Of a stretch of 64,000 nucleotides of DNA, positions 1 to 7,306 are shown piece by piece. Below the pieces are notes generated by a model. That model saw only the letters and a program-made list of their open reading frames with translations, ran no database searches and was not told the DNA's origin. Each line of letters opens with the position of its first letter. Positions within the stretch are counted from its first letter, which is position 1. Made by a program: the position numbers and the translations under genes. This stretch comes from Parvibaculum sp039680535 (lineage in GTDB: Bacteria > Pseudomonadota > Alphaproteobacteria > Parvibaculales > Parvibaculaceae). The stretch is from assembly GCF_039680535.1 (NCBI RefSeq), contig NZ_JBDKSS010000013.1, forward strand, positions 62,001 to 126,000, written 5' to 3'.

Positions 1-531
1 GGCGATGCCGTCGATCTTCGTAATGCGAAAGCCATTGTCGCGGAGCAGGCGTTGAGCGCCCGCGATGCGCGCCTCATCCGGCGAATATTTGCGCGGCTCG
101 CCGAAGCTCGTCGTCCAGTCGCCGCCGGCTTTGGTGTCGACGCGGATGAAGTCGTTCGACTCATAGCCCCGGAGCGCACAGCTCTCGCGGCCCGTGATCA
201 GGAAATCTTTCGCCAGGGTGCAGAAATGTTCGCTGCCCGAGAAATATCTCGTCGGTCCCTGATGGGCGTCGATGGAACGCGCGAAGACGGAATAATTTGC
301 ATCGGCGATGGGGCCGGTAAGGGCGCTCGCGCAGTCGCCGGGAAGAATGCGTACCCAGCCTTGTGAATGCGACTCCGAATGTGAATCGGGCGCTGCGGCC
401 TTGCTCTGAACGCCGATTGCGCCTTGCAGCACATAGCTCGTCGCGTTGCAGAGCTTGTAATCGGCGCGGGCGGGGGAGGGGAGAAGGATCAGCGTGAAAA
501 GAAGAAAGCAGAGGCCGAGAAGAAATCTCAC
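1..531 (-). CDS. DUF1036 family secreted protein, 3' end beyond window
   Basis: Open from a GTG at 531 to the window edge (177 codons, no stop reached). The start gives a signal peptide: MRF, a run of about 14 hydrophobic residues, then PSPARA before DYKLCNAT. The body has the DUF1036 pattern: an early CN pair followed by A-G-V-Q, then SQGWVRILPGDC, a Y-x-V-F-A strand and a later C. The last residues in the window (QRLLRDNGFRITKIDG) resemble the start of a peptidoglycan-binding-like repeat. Function of the family is unknown; envelope location is inferred from the signal peptide. It lies 47 bases downstream of argB in the same direction. The start codon sits inside a strong hairpin (527-553), so initiation may be structurally controlled or a nearby alternative start may be used. 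Confidence 0.75.
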   Translation of the reverse strand, partial: MRFLLGLCFLLFTLILLPSPARADYKLCNATSYVLQGAIGVQSKAAAPDSHSESHSQGWVRILPGDCASALTGPIADANYSVFARSIDAHQGPTRYFSGSEHFCTLAKDFLITGRESCALRGYESNDFIRVDTKAGGDWTTSFGEPRKYSPDEARIAGAQRLLRDNGFRITKIDGIA

Positions 532-553
532 CTCCCCGCTGAAGGGAGGTGAG
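527..553. repeat. Perfect 10-bp inverted repeat over the DUF1036 start
   Basis: CTCACCTCCC at 527-536 and GGGAGGTGAG at 544-553 are exact reverse complements with a 7-base loop. On the minus strand the right arm carries both the GGGAGG Shine-Dalgarno-like sequence and the GTG start of the DUF1036 gene. It may act as a weak argB terminator, or as a hairpin that hides the ribosome site of the next gene. The U-tract is poor (ATTTCTT). Confidence 0.6.
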
Positions 554-578
554 AGAAGGGCCCATTGCCGCCTTTGGC

Positions 579-1511
579 TCAAGCCGAGGCTTTCTTCGTG
601 ATCAGCGTGCCGGCGCCATGCTCGGTAAAGAGTTCGAGCAGGACGGAATGGCGCACGCGGCCGTCGATGATGACGACCGCCTCGACGCCGCCCTCGACCG
701 CGTCGATGCAGGTTTCGATCTTGGGGATCATGCCGCCCGAGATCGTACCGTCCTTGATGAGGGCTTTGGCTTCATCGACGGTCAGTTCCTCGATGAGGTT
801 GCCCTGCTTGTCGAGTACGCCGCGCACATCGGTGAGGAGGAGGAGGCGCGTTGCGCCCATCGCGCCTGCGATGGCGCCCGCCGCCGTGTCGGCGTTGATG
901 TTGTAGGTGTCGCCATTCGGCGCGACGCCGACCGGCGCGATCACGGGAATGATGTCGGAGGCGATGATCGTCTTCAGGATTTCCGGATTGATCTTCGCCG
1001 GTTCGCCGACGAAACCGAGATCGAGGATCTTTTCGATATTCGATTCCGGATCGTGGATCTTCTGCTCGACCTTCTTCGCGACGATGAGGTTGCCGTCCTT
1101 GCCGCAGAGGCCGACGGCCTGACCGCCCGCGCGGTTGAGCAGCGAGACGAGGTTCTTGTTGATGGAGCCCGCAAGCACCATCTCGACGACCTCGACGGTT
1201 GCCTTGTCGGTGATGCGAAGCCCGCCGGAGAACTCGCTCTTGATGCCGAGGCGGTTCAGCATGGCGCCGATCTGCGGCCCGCCACCGTGAACGACGATGG
1301 GGTCGATGCCGGATTGCTTCAGGAGAACGATATCGCGCGCGAATTCCAGCCCGAGCGCTTCGTCGCCCATGGCGTGGCCGCCATATTTCACGACGATGGT
1401 GCGCTTGTCGTATTGCTGCATATAGGGCAGCGCTTCGGAGAGCACGTTGGCCCGTTCCAGATCCCGCGCCTCTTCGGCCGGGTTATCTCCGTGGTGGTGG
1501 TCCGACGACAT
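579..1511 (-). CDS. argB: Acetylglutamate kinase
   Basis: ArgB phosphorylates N-acetyl-L-glutamate with ATP, the second step of arginine synthesis, in the cytoplasm. The 310-residue product has the amino-acid-kinase motifs: VVKYGGHAM near residue 40 (phosphate-binding lysine), VVHGGGPQIG near residue 75, GLCGKDGNL, and the C-terminal GGMIPKIETC region. The ATG at 1511 (MSSDHHHGD) was chosen because the open frame upstream runs into ysxC and has no family similarity. The gene lies 19 bases after ysxC and is probably co-transcribed with the rpmH-rnpA-yidC-ysxC block. Length and motifs are normal for the family; I see nothing unusual. Confidence 0.97.
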   Translation of the reverse strand: MSSDHHHGDNPAEEARDLERANVLSEALPYMQQYDKRTIVVKYGGHAMGDEALGLEFARDIVLLKQSGIDPIVVHGGGPQIGAMLNRLGIKSEFSGGLRITDKATVEVVEMVLAGSINKNLVSLLNRAGGQAVGLCGKDGNLIVAKKVEQKIHDPESNIEKILDLGFVGEPAKINPEILKTIIASDIIPVIAPVGVAPNGDTYNINADTAAGAIAGAMGATRLLLLTDVRGVLDKQGNLIEELTVDEAKALIKDGTISGGMIPKIETCIDAVEGGVEAVVIIDGRVRHSVLLELFTEHGAGTLITKKASA

Positions 1512-1530
1512 GAAGCGCGCGCTCCCCGCT

Positions 1531-2283
1531 TTATTGTTCCCGCGCTTTATAGCCGATGGCTTGCGGATCGGCCAATCCGGCAATTTCGGCCCGCAGTTCG
1601 GCAATGCCCTCGCCCTTGACCGACGAGGTGGCGATGACGGTCGGATGGGCGGCGACGTGGCGGCGGACGCCCTCGCGCACCTCGTCGAGCCGGGGGCCGA
1701 CCTCGCTCGGCTTCAGCTTGTCGATCTTGGTGAGGACCACCTGATAGGAGACGGCGGCGGTGTCCAGCAGCTTCATCGTCTCGTGGTCGTTCTCCTTCAG
1801 CCCGTGGCGGGCGTCGATGAGGACGATCACGCGGCGGAGCGACGTGCGCCCGCGCAGGTAATCCATGACGAGCCGCGTCCAGGCGGCCACGGTCGCCTTC
1901 GTCTCCCGCGCATAGCCATAGCCCGGCAGGTCGACAAGTATGAGCGCCGGATTGCCGGGCTGCCCCAGCGAAAAGAAATTGAGCTGCTGCGTGCGGCCCG
2001 GCGTGTTCGAGGTGCGCGCCAGGGTCGAGCGGCCCGTCAGCGCGTTGACGAGGCTCGACTTGCCGACATTGGACCGCCCCGCGAAGGCGATTTCGGGGGC
2101 GCCCATCGGGGGGAGCCCGTCGAGATCGACCACGCCGCGCATGAATTCGCAGGGCTGGGCGAAGAGCCAGCGGCCCGCTTCAGTGTCGCCGGCGATCAGG
2201 CCCTTGCCTTCAAGGCTCGCCTTGTCCGGTGCTGATTTTTCCGGTTCCGGGCTTTCCGGTTTGTTCGGCCCTTTGCCGGTCAT
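1531..2283 (-). CDS. ysxC: Ribosome biogenesis GTP-binding protein YsxC/EngB
   Basis: Essential TrmE-Era-EngA-YihA family GTPase acting in late large-subunit ribosome assembly. The 250-residue protein carries G1 GRSNVGKSS (about residue 70), a G2 threonine within TSNTPGRTQQ, G3 DLPGYGYA (about residue 115) and G4 TKID (about residue 180). The N-terminal 45 residues are proline- and lysine-rich and not conserved. The ATG at 2283 was chosen because it lies 4 bases after the yidC stop; a start 30 bases earlier would overlap yidC. Order after yidC is the usual one in Alphaproteobacteria. Confidence 0.95.
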   Translation of the reverse strand: MTGKGPNKPESPEPEKSAPDKASLEGKGLIAGDTEAGRWLFAQPCEFMRGVVDLDGLPPMGAPEIAFAGRSNVGKSSLVNALTGRSTLARTSNTPGRTQQLNFFSLGQPGNPALILVDLPGYGYARETKATVAAWTRLVMDYLRGRTSLRRVIVLIDARHGLKENDHETMKLLDTAAVSYQVVLTKIDKLKPSEVGPRLDEVREGVRRHVAAHPTVIATSSVKGEGIAELRAEIAGLADPQAIGYKAREQ

Positions 2284-2287
2284 GGCG

Positions 2288-4108
2288 TCACGACTTTCCG
2301 CTATCCGCGCCACGACGCGCGAAGAGCTTGTCGAAGCCGAGATTGCTGAAGATTTCGATCTTCACGCCCTGGCGGCGCATGATGACGCCCTGCTGCAAAG
2401 CCGACAGCGTGTTGTTCCAGGCCCAGTAGATCACGAGGCCGGCCGGGAAGCTCGCCAGCATGAAGGTGAAGATCACCGGCATCCAGGTGAATATCTGCTG
2501 CTGCACGGGGTCGGCAGGGGCGGGGTTCATGCGCTGGGTCACGAACATGGTGAAGCCCATGATGAGCGGCCATGCGCCGATCAGAAGGAAGGCGGGCGGC
2601 GCCCAGGGAATGAGGCCGAAAAGGTTGAAGAGCGTCGTCGGGTCCGGCGCCGAGAGATCGTGGATCCAGCCGAAGAACGGCGCGTGCCGCATTTCGATGG
2701 TGACGAAGAGAACCTTGTAGAGCGAGAAGAAGACGGGAATCTGAATCACCATCGGCAGACAGCCGGCGATCGGGTTCACCTTTTCCTTCTTGTAGAGCTC
2801 CATGATCTCCTGCTGCTGGCGCATCTTGTCCTCGGCATGGACCTCCTTGATGCGCTCCATCTCGGGCTGGAGCTTCTTCATCTTCGACATCGACTCATAG
2901 GAGCGATTGGCGAGCGGGAAGAAGGCGGCCTTGATGAGCACGGTGACGATCAGGATCGCGATGCCGAAATTGCCGGTGGCGCGCGCGATGAGATCGATCG
3001 CCTTGAAGACCGGCTGCGTCAGGAACCAGAACCAGCCCCAGTCGATCAGCAGGTTGAAGCGGTAGATGCCCTGGTCCTTGTACCGGTCGATGACCTTGGA
3101 CACCTTGGCGCCGGCGAAGAGGCGGTTGTTGACCGTTGCGCTCGAATTGGGCGCGATGGTGAGCGCCTCATAGCGGAAGTCGGCCTGGAAACGCTCATGC
3201 TGCGGGTCGGCATTGGCGCCGGCTTCCGCGCTGAAATTCGCGACGAAGGGGCGGCCCGCCTGTGGGATGAGGGCGGCAGCCCAATATTTATCGGTAATGC
3301 CAAGCCAGCCTTCGGTGTCGGAGACCGTCTGCGGGCCGTCCTTCACCGCGGAGGCGTATTTGATCGCCGTCTCGCCATTGTCCTTGAACTCGCCGATGAA
3401 GCCTTCATGCAGGATGTAGAAGGGTTTGCCCGCCGGCTGGCCCGTGCGCGAAACGAGGCCATAAGGATAGAGCGAGACAGGGGCGCCGGACTTGTTCTCG
3501 ACGCTGTCGGCGATCGTGAAGAGGAAATTCTCGTCGAGCGAGATCGTGCGGTGGAAGACGAGGCCCTCGCCATTGTTCCAGGCGAGCGTCACCGGCGTCT
3601 TGGGCGTCAGCGTGGAGCCGGCCTCGACCGTCCAGAGCGTATCGCTGGTGGGAAGCTTCACGGTCGCGCCGGGGGCGGCGACGTAGCCGAATTCGGCGAA
3701 ATAGGGCTTGTCGGTGCGGGCAGGCGAAAGGAGCGCGATTTCCGGGCTCGTCTTCTCGACCGTCTCGCGATAGTCGCGCAGGTGAAGATCGTCGATCCGT
3801 GCGCCCTTGAGCGAGATCGAGCCGTCGACGCGATCGGAGGCGATCTCGACGCGGGGGCTCAGCTTGAGGGCTTCATCGAGGGAAAGGCTCGCTGCCGTGA
3901 TGGTCGCCGTGCTCGAGGGAACGGAAGCCGCACCACCCTGAACGGCGGGCGCCGTCGCATCGCTTGCGGGCGCGGCCGTGGTCGCCGCCGTCTGAGCCTG
4001 CTTCGCCTTCTCCGCCTCCATGCGCGGCGTCACCACGAAATGCTGCCAGCCCACGAAGACCAGCACCGACAGCAGGATGGCGATGATGAAGTTGCGGTTG
4101 TCACCCAT
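2288..4108 (-). CDS. yidC: Membrane protein insertase YidC
   Basis: YidC inserts and folds inner-membrane proteins, alone or with SecYEG. The 606-residue product is the Gram-negative long form: an N-terminal membrane anchor (residues 6-24), an Ala/Thr-rich linker, a large periplasmic beta domain (about 60-360), then the conserved C-terminal segments including FGIAILIVTVLIKAAFFPL, PVFFSLYKVLF, and the final PAGLVIYWAWNN hairpin. The tail is basic, suitable for ribosome contact. The gene overlaps the end of rnpA by 8 bases. In many relatives a small yidD gene sits between rnpA and yidC; there is no room for it here. Confidence 0.97.
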   Translation of the reverse strand: MGDNRNFIIAILLSVLVFVGWQHFVVTPRMEAEKAKQAQTAATTAAPASDATAPAVQGGAASVPSSTATITAASLSLDEALKLSPRVEIASDRVDGSISLKGARIDDLHLRDYRETVEKTSPEIALLSPARTDKPYFAEFGYVAAPGATVKLPTSDTLWTVEAGSTLTPKTPVTLAWNNGEGLVFHRTISLDENFLFTIADSVENKSGAPVSLYPYGLVSRTGQPAGKPFYILHEGFIGEFKDNGETAIKYASAVKDGPQTVSDTEGWLGITDKYWAAALIPQAGRPFVANFSAEAGANADPQHERFQADFRYEALTIAPNSSATVNNRLFAGAKVSKVIDRYKDQGIYRFNLLIDWGWFWFLTQPVFKAIDLIARATGNFGIAILIVTVLIKAAFFPLANRSYESMSKMKKLQPEMERIKEVHAEDKMRQQQEIMELYKKEKVNPIAGCLPMVIQIPVFFSLYKVLFVTIEMRHAPFFGWIHDLSAPDPTTLFNLFGLIPWAPPAFLLIGAWPLIMGFTMFVTQRMNPAPADPVQQQIFTWMPVIFTFMLASFPAGLVIYWAWNNTLSALQQGVIMRRQGVKIEIFSNLGFDKLFARRGADSGKS

Positions 4109-4544
4109 GAGACGTGTCTTCCTTGCCCCCGGAGCTCGGATGGCCCTCGGTCGTTCGTTGGGAGGGACGGCCGCGCGCGGGGCGCTGCGACCCGTGAGGT
4201 TTCGCCCCGTGAACTTTCGTCACGGCGGCGCGCAAATCGTCGAGGAGGTCGGGCCATGCCCGTGTCAGCGTGCTCGCGCGGCCGACCAGCACGTAGTCGT
4301 AGCCCTGTTTTGCGGCAAGCGGAAGGATTTCGCTGGCGGCAGCCTTGAGGCGCCGCCTTGCGCGATTGCGGACGACAGCGCCGCCCACTTTCTTTGTAAC
4401 GGTGAAGCCCACCCGGGGTTCGTCTTCATCGGCGCGTTCGCGCGCCTGCAGGACGAGACTCGTAGCCGCCCATTTGCGACCTCCCGCTGCGGCGAGAAAG
4501 TCGCGCCGCTTCCGCAATCTGGCGATGTCGGTGCGGCGGGTCAT
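4101..4544 (-). CDS. rnpA: Ribonuclease P protein component
   Basis: Protein subunit of RNase P, which with the M1 RNA removes 5' leaders of tRNA precursors. The 147-residue product has the family core at residues 1-110: RLRKRRDFLA at the N-terminus, GFTVTKKVG, and the diagnostic basic helix VRNRARRRLK. Residues 115-147 form a long low-complexity tail rich in S, R, G and K that overlaps the start of yidC. The gene follows rpmH by 69 bases, the arrangement seen near the chromosomal origin in many bacteria. Confidence 0.95.
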   Translation of the reverse strand: MTRRTDIARLRKRRDFLAAAGGRKWAATSLVLQARERADEDEPRVGFTVTKKVGGAVVRNRARRRLKAAASEILPLAAKQGYDYVLVGRASTLTRAWPDLLDDLRAAVTKVHGAKPHGSQRPARGRPSQRTTEGHPSSGGKEDTSHG

Positions 4545-4613
4545 GTGGCTGTCCGAGGGCCTATGAGCGCGGGCCCGTTCGCGCGGTATGTCCGCGCAGG
4601 AAGGATAGCCGGA

Positions 4614-4748
4614 TCAGGCCGACAGCCGCTTGCGACCACGGGCACGGCGGGCGGCGAGAACCTTGCGGCCACCCTTCGTCGCCATGCGCGCACGGAAACC
4701 GTGGCGGTGCTTGCGGACGAGTTCGCTCGGTTGATAGGTCCGTTTCAC
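4614..4748 (-). CDS. rpmH: 50S ribosomal protein L34
   Basis: A 44-residue basic protein of the large ribosomal subunit. The sequence runs from KRTYQPSELVRKHRHGF through MATKGGRKVL to RARGRKRLSA, a full-length L34. The start is GTG at 4748, supported by a GGAG Shine-Dalgarno 8 bases upstream and by the conserved N-terminus; the frame stays open further upstream but has no ribosomal-protein similarity there. It is the first gene of the rpmH-rnpA-yidC-ysxC-argB transcription unit. Confidence 0.97.
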   Translation of the reverse strand: MKRTYQPSELVRKHRHGFRARMATKGGRKVLAARRARGRKRLSA

Positions 4749-4868
4749 GTCTCTTCTCCGGCGGATCTGCGCGAGTTTTGCCCCGTGTGGGACTACCCGG
4801 CCGGCACTCCATGGGTGCCAAGAATACAAAGGCCGTCGGCGTTGCCGCCTGACGGCTGTCTGGCGGGG

Positions 4869-4898
4869 TGTATAGTCGATAAATCCGCTCGAAGTCAA
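4869..4898 (-). promoter_or_regulatory. Sigma-70-type promoter of the rpmH operon
   Basis: On the minus strand TTGACT (4898-4893) and TATACA (4874-4869) are separated by 18 bases. Both hexamers are close to the consensus and lie about 120 bases upstream of the rpmH start, the strongest promoter-like match seen in the window. Confidence 0.7.
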
Positions 4899-5007
4899 TG
4901 AAGGACGGGAGATCCTCACCGCGTCTGAACTCCGGTCACAATCGGGTGAGGCGAGGCCCTTGCCCGATTTCCTAGCCTGAAATTCGCGTATGGTCTGAAA
5001 CGGGGAA

Positions 5008-5029
5008 AATGAGGGGTATGTTCCTCATT
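5008..5029. repeat. 7-bp inverted repeat upstream of the TVP38 gene
   Basis: AATGAGG and CCTCATT flank an 8-base spacer, ending 23 bases before the ATG at 5053. It could be an operator or a leader hairpin; no regulator can be assigned. Confidence 0.3.
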
Positions 5030-5052
5030 CGTTCTGACCGGAGGGCTCTTTC

Positions 5053-5781
5053 ATGTCCATGGACCAATCGAAGCCTGGGGCTGCGCGGCGTTCTTCGATC
5101 CGCAGGCTCCTGCCGCTGGCGATTCTGGCGCTGGGCTTCGGTCTGTTTTTCGCGCTGGGCCTTCACCGCTATGTGACGCTGGACACGCTGCGCGACAACC
5201 GGCAGGCGCTTTCCCAATGGGTCGAGGCGAACCGGTTCTGGGCCATTATCGTCTATATGGGCCTTTATGCGCTGATGGTGGCCTTCTCGCTGCCGGGCGG
5301 GCTGGTCGCGACGCTCACCGGCGGCTTTCTCTTCGGGACGGTCCTTGGCGGCGCGGCGACCGTCGTCGCGGCGACGGCGGGGGCAGCGGTTCTCTTCATC
5401 GTGGCGAAATCGGCGCTGGGCGATCTATTGCGGGCAAAGGCAGGTTCTGCCGTCGCACGCATGGAGGAAGGCTTTCGCGCCAACGCTTTCAGCTATCTCC
5501 TTTTCCTGCGTCTCGTGCCGGCCTTTCCCTTCTGGCTGGTCAATCTGGCGCCCGCCTTTCTCGGCGTGCGCCTGTCGACCTTTGTGGCTGCGACATTCAT
5601 CGGCATCATTCCGGGCACATTCGTTTTCGCGAGTCTCGGCGCAGGCCTCGGCGCGGTCTTCGAGCGTGGCGAGCAACCGAACCTCGGTTTGATCTTCGAG
5701 CCGCGCGTCATCCTGCCTATATTGGCGCTCGCGTTGCTCTCCCTCGTCCCGGCGCTTTATCGCCACTTTCGGAAGCACTGA
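5053..5781 (+). CDS. TVP38/TMEM64 (DedA-like, VTT domain) membrane protein
   Basis: Integral inner-membrane protein of 242 residues. The first membrane segment spans about residues 20-40; the VTT core follows, with FSLPGGLVATLTGGFLFG at about 77-95, a re-entrant stretch rich in A and G, FLRLVPAFPFWLVNL at about 153-167, and a last segment near 215-235. The F/L-R-x-x-P motif is characteristic of the family. DedA-like proteins are thought to move lipids or affect membrane homeostasis; the substrate here is unknown. A GGAGGG ribosome site precedes the ATG. The next gene starts 28 bases later and encodes a flavin disulfide reductase, a pairing found in many bacteria, sometimes as a fusion, so the two probably act together. 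Confidence 0.9.
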   Translation: MSMDQSKPGAARRSSIRRLLPLAILALGFGLFFALGLHRYVTLDTLRDNRQALSQWVEANRFWAIIVYMGLYALMVAFSLPGGLVATLTGGFLFGTVLGGAATVVAATAGAAVLFIVAKSALGDLLRAKAGSAVARMEEGFRANAFSYLLFLRLVPAFPFWLVNLAPAFLGVRLSTFVAATFIGIIPGTFVFASLGAGLGAVFERGEQPNLGLIFEPRVILPILALALLSLVPALYRHFRKH

Positions 5782-5809
5782 AGGCCAACACGGAACGGAC
5801 CAGTCGGAC

Positions 5810-7234
5810 ATGGCGAAGAAGATCAAGGCCGATATATGCGTCATCGGCGCAGGCTCGGGCGGACTGTCCGTCGCTGCCGGCGCGGCGCAGATGGGCGCGC
5901 GGACCGTTCTGATCGAGCGGGGAGAGATGGGCGGCGATTGCCTGAACACGGGCTGTGTGCCGTCCAAGGCGCTGATCGCCGCCGCGCGTCGCGCCTATGT
6001 GATGGGCGACAGCGAAGCTTTCGGCATCGCGCCGGTCACGCCGCAGATCGATTTTGCCAAGGTCAACGCGCATGTGAAGGGCGTCATCGCCGCTATCGCG
6101 CCGAATGATTCCGTCGCCCGTTTCGAAGGGCTCGGCGTCACCGTCATCAAGGACCATGCGCGTTTCAAGGATGGGCGCACAGTCGTTGCGGGCGACACGG
6201 AAATCCATGCGCGGCGTTTCGTGATCGCAACCGGCTCTCATCCCGCCATTCCGCCGATCCCCGGCCTCGGCACGGTGCCCTTTCTCACCAATGAAACGAT
6301 CTTCGAGCAGATGGAGCGCCCGGATCATCTGATCGTCATCGGCGGCGGCCCCATCGGCATGGAGATGGCGCAGGCGCATCGCCGCCTCGGCTGCAAGGTG
6401 ACGGTGATCGAAGCCGCAAAGGTGCTGGCGAAGGACGATCCGGAACTCACCGCGCTCATCGTCGACCGGCTCATCATGGAAGGCGTCGAGATTCTCGAAG
6501 GCGCGAAAGTGGCGGAGGTGAGCGGCGCGGCAGGCCGTATTTCGGTCAGGATCGACGAAGCGGGCGGGCCGCGCGTCATCGAAGGCTCGCATCTGCTCGT
6601 TGCGACGGGGCGCAAGCCATCCATCGACGGGCTCGATCTCGACAAGGCGGGCATCCTGGCGGACGCGCATGGCATCGAGGTCGATGATCGGCTCCGCACC
6701 GCGAACAGGCGCGTCTTCGCCATCGGCGACGTCATCGGCGGAATGCAGTTCACCCATGTCGCGAATTATCATGCAGGCATCGTGATCCGGAATGCGCTGT
6801 TCCGTCTGCCCGCCAAGGTGGATTACGGCTCCATTCCCTATGTCACCTATACCGATCCCGAGCTTGCCCATGTCGGCGAAACCGAGGCCGAAGCGCGCGC
6901 GCGCCATATGAAGATCAATGTGCTGCGCTGGCATCTCGCCGAGAATGATCGCGCGCAGGCGACACGCGAGACCGACGGCCTCATCAAGGTCATTACCGAT
7001 ATGCATGGCCGGGTGCTCGGCTGCACCATCGTCGCCCCCCATGCGGGCGAATTGATCATGCCCTGGGTGCTGGCCAAGTCGCAGGCGCTGAAGCTGTCGG
7101 CCATGGCGGGCATCGTCGCCCCCTATCCGACACTTTCGGAAATATCCAAACGCGCCGCGTCTTCCTATTACACGCCGACGCTTTTCAGCGCGAAGACCAG
7201 GGCAATCGTCCGCTTCCTTGGCCTTTTCGGCTGA
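5810..7234 (+). CDS. FAD-dependent pyridine nucleotide-disulfide oxidoreductase (MerA/Lpd-like)
   Basis: Class I flavin disulfide reductase of 474 residues. It has the FAD-binding GxGxxG (VIGAGSGG, residue 12 on), the redox-active cysteines C44 and C49 in GGDCLNTGCVPSKAL, a second nucleotide-binding motif VIGGGPIGMEMAQ near residue 178, the ATGRKPSIDGL and FAIGDVIGG flavin motifs, and the dimerisation domain. At the C-terminus the usual catalytic His before PTLSE is a Tyr (APYPTLSE), as in mercuric reductase, yet the C-terminal cysteine pair of MerA is absent and the protein ends in a hydrophobic FLGLFG. It is therefore unlikely to be a true dihydrolipoamide dehydrogenase or a working MerA. 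Substrate unknown; it probably works with the preceding membrane protein. Confidence 0.85.
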   Translation: MAKKIKADICVIGAGSGGLSVAAGAAQMGARTVLIERGEMGGDCLNTGCVPSKALIAAARRAYVMGDSEAFGIAPVTPQIDFAKVNAHVKGVIAAIAPNDSVARFEGLGVTVIKDHARFKDGRTVVAGDTEIHARRFVIATGSHPAIPPIPGLGTVPFLTNETIFEQMERPDHLIVIGGGPIGMEMAQAHRRLGCKVTVIEAAKVLAKDDPELTALIVDRLIMEGVEILEGAKVAEVSGAAGRISVRIDEAGGPRVIEGSHLLVATGRKPSIDGLDLDKAGILADAHGIEVDDRLRTANRRVFAIGDVIGGMQFTHVANYHAGIVIRNALFRLPAKVDYGSIPYVTYTDPELAHVGETEAEARARHMKINVLRWHLAENDRAQATRETDGLIKVITDMHGRVLGCTIVAPHAGELIMPWVLAKSQALKLSAMAGIVAPYPTLSEISKRAASSYYTPTLFSAKTRAIVRFLGLFG

Positions 7235-7306
7235 GGCATCCCAAGAGCGCGGTTATCGGCTAAGATCGCGCTTGCGGCCATATCGCGCGCCGCGAGGGAG
7301 CAGGCA

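Larger units (their letters stand above)
4749..5052. other. Intergenic region between rpmH and the TVP38 gene
   Basis: A 304-base divergent region. The minus side holds the rpmH promoter (4869-4898) and a leader of about 110 bases; a GCCGTC/GACGGC hairpin occurs in that leader at about 4831-4855. The plus side holds a small inverted repeat (5008-5029) and a GGAGGG ribosome site ahead of the ATG at 5053. I see no protein-coding gene in it. Confidence 0.6.

Noticed and set aside
1940..4348. Very long plus-strand open frames opposite yidC, tamB, ccoN, phaC and others
   Set aside because: They are antisense shadows caused by high GC content; their composition is rich in R, H, D and A, with no domains, and the opposite strand carries clear genes.
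5810..7234. Mercuric reductase (merA)
   Set aside because: The Tyr near the C-terminus fits, but the C-terminal vicinal cysteines, the N-terminal HMA domain and any other mer gene are missing.
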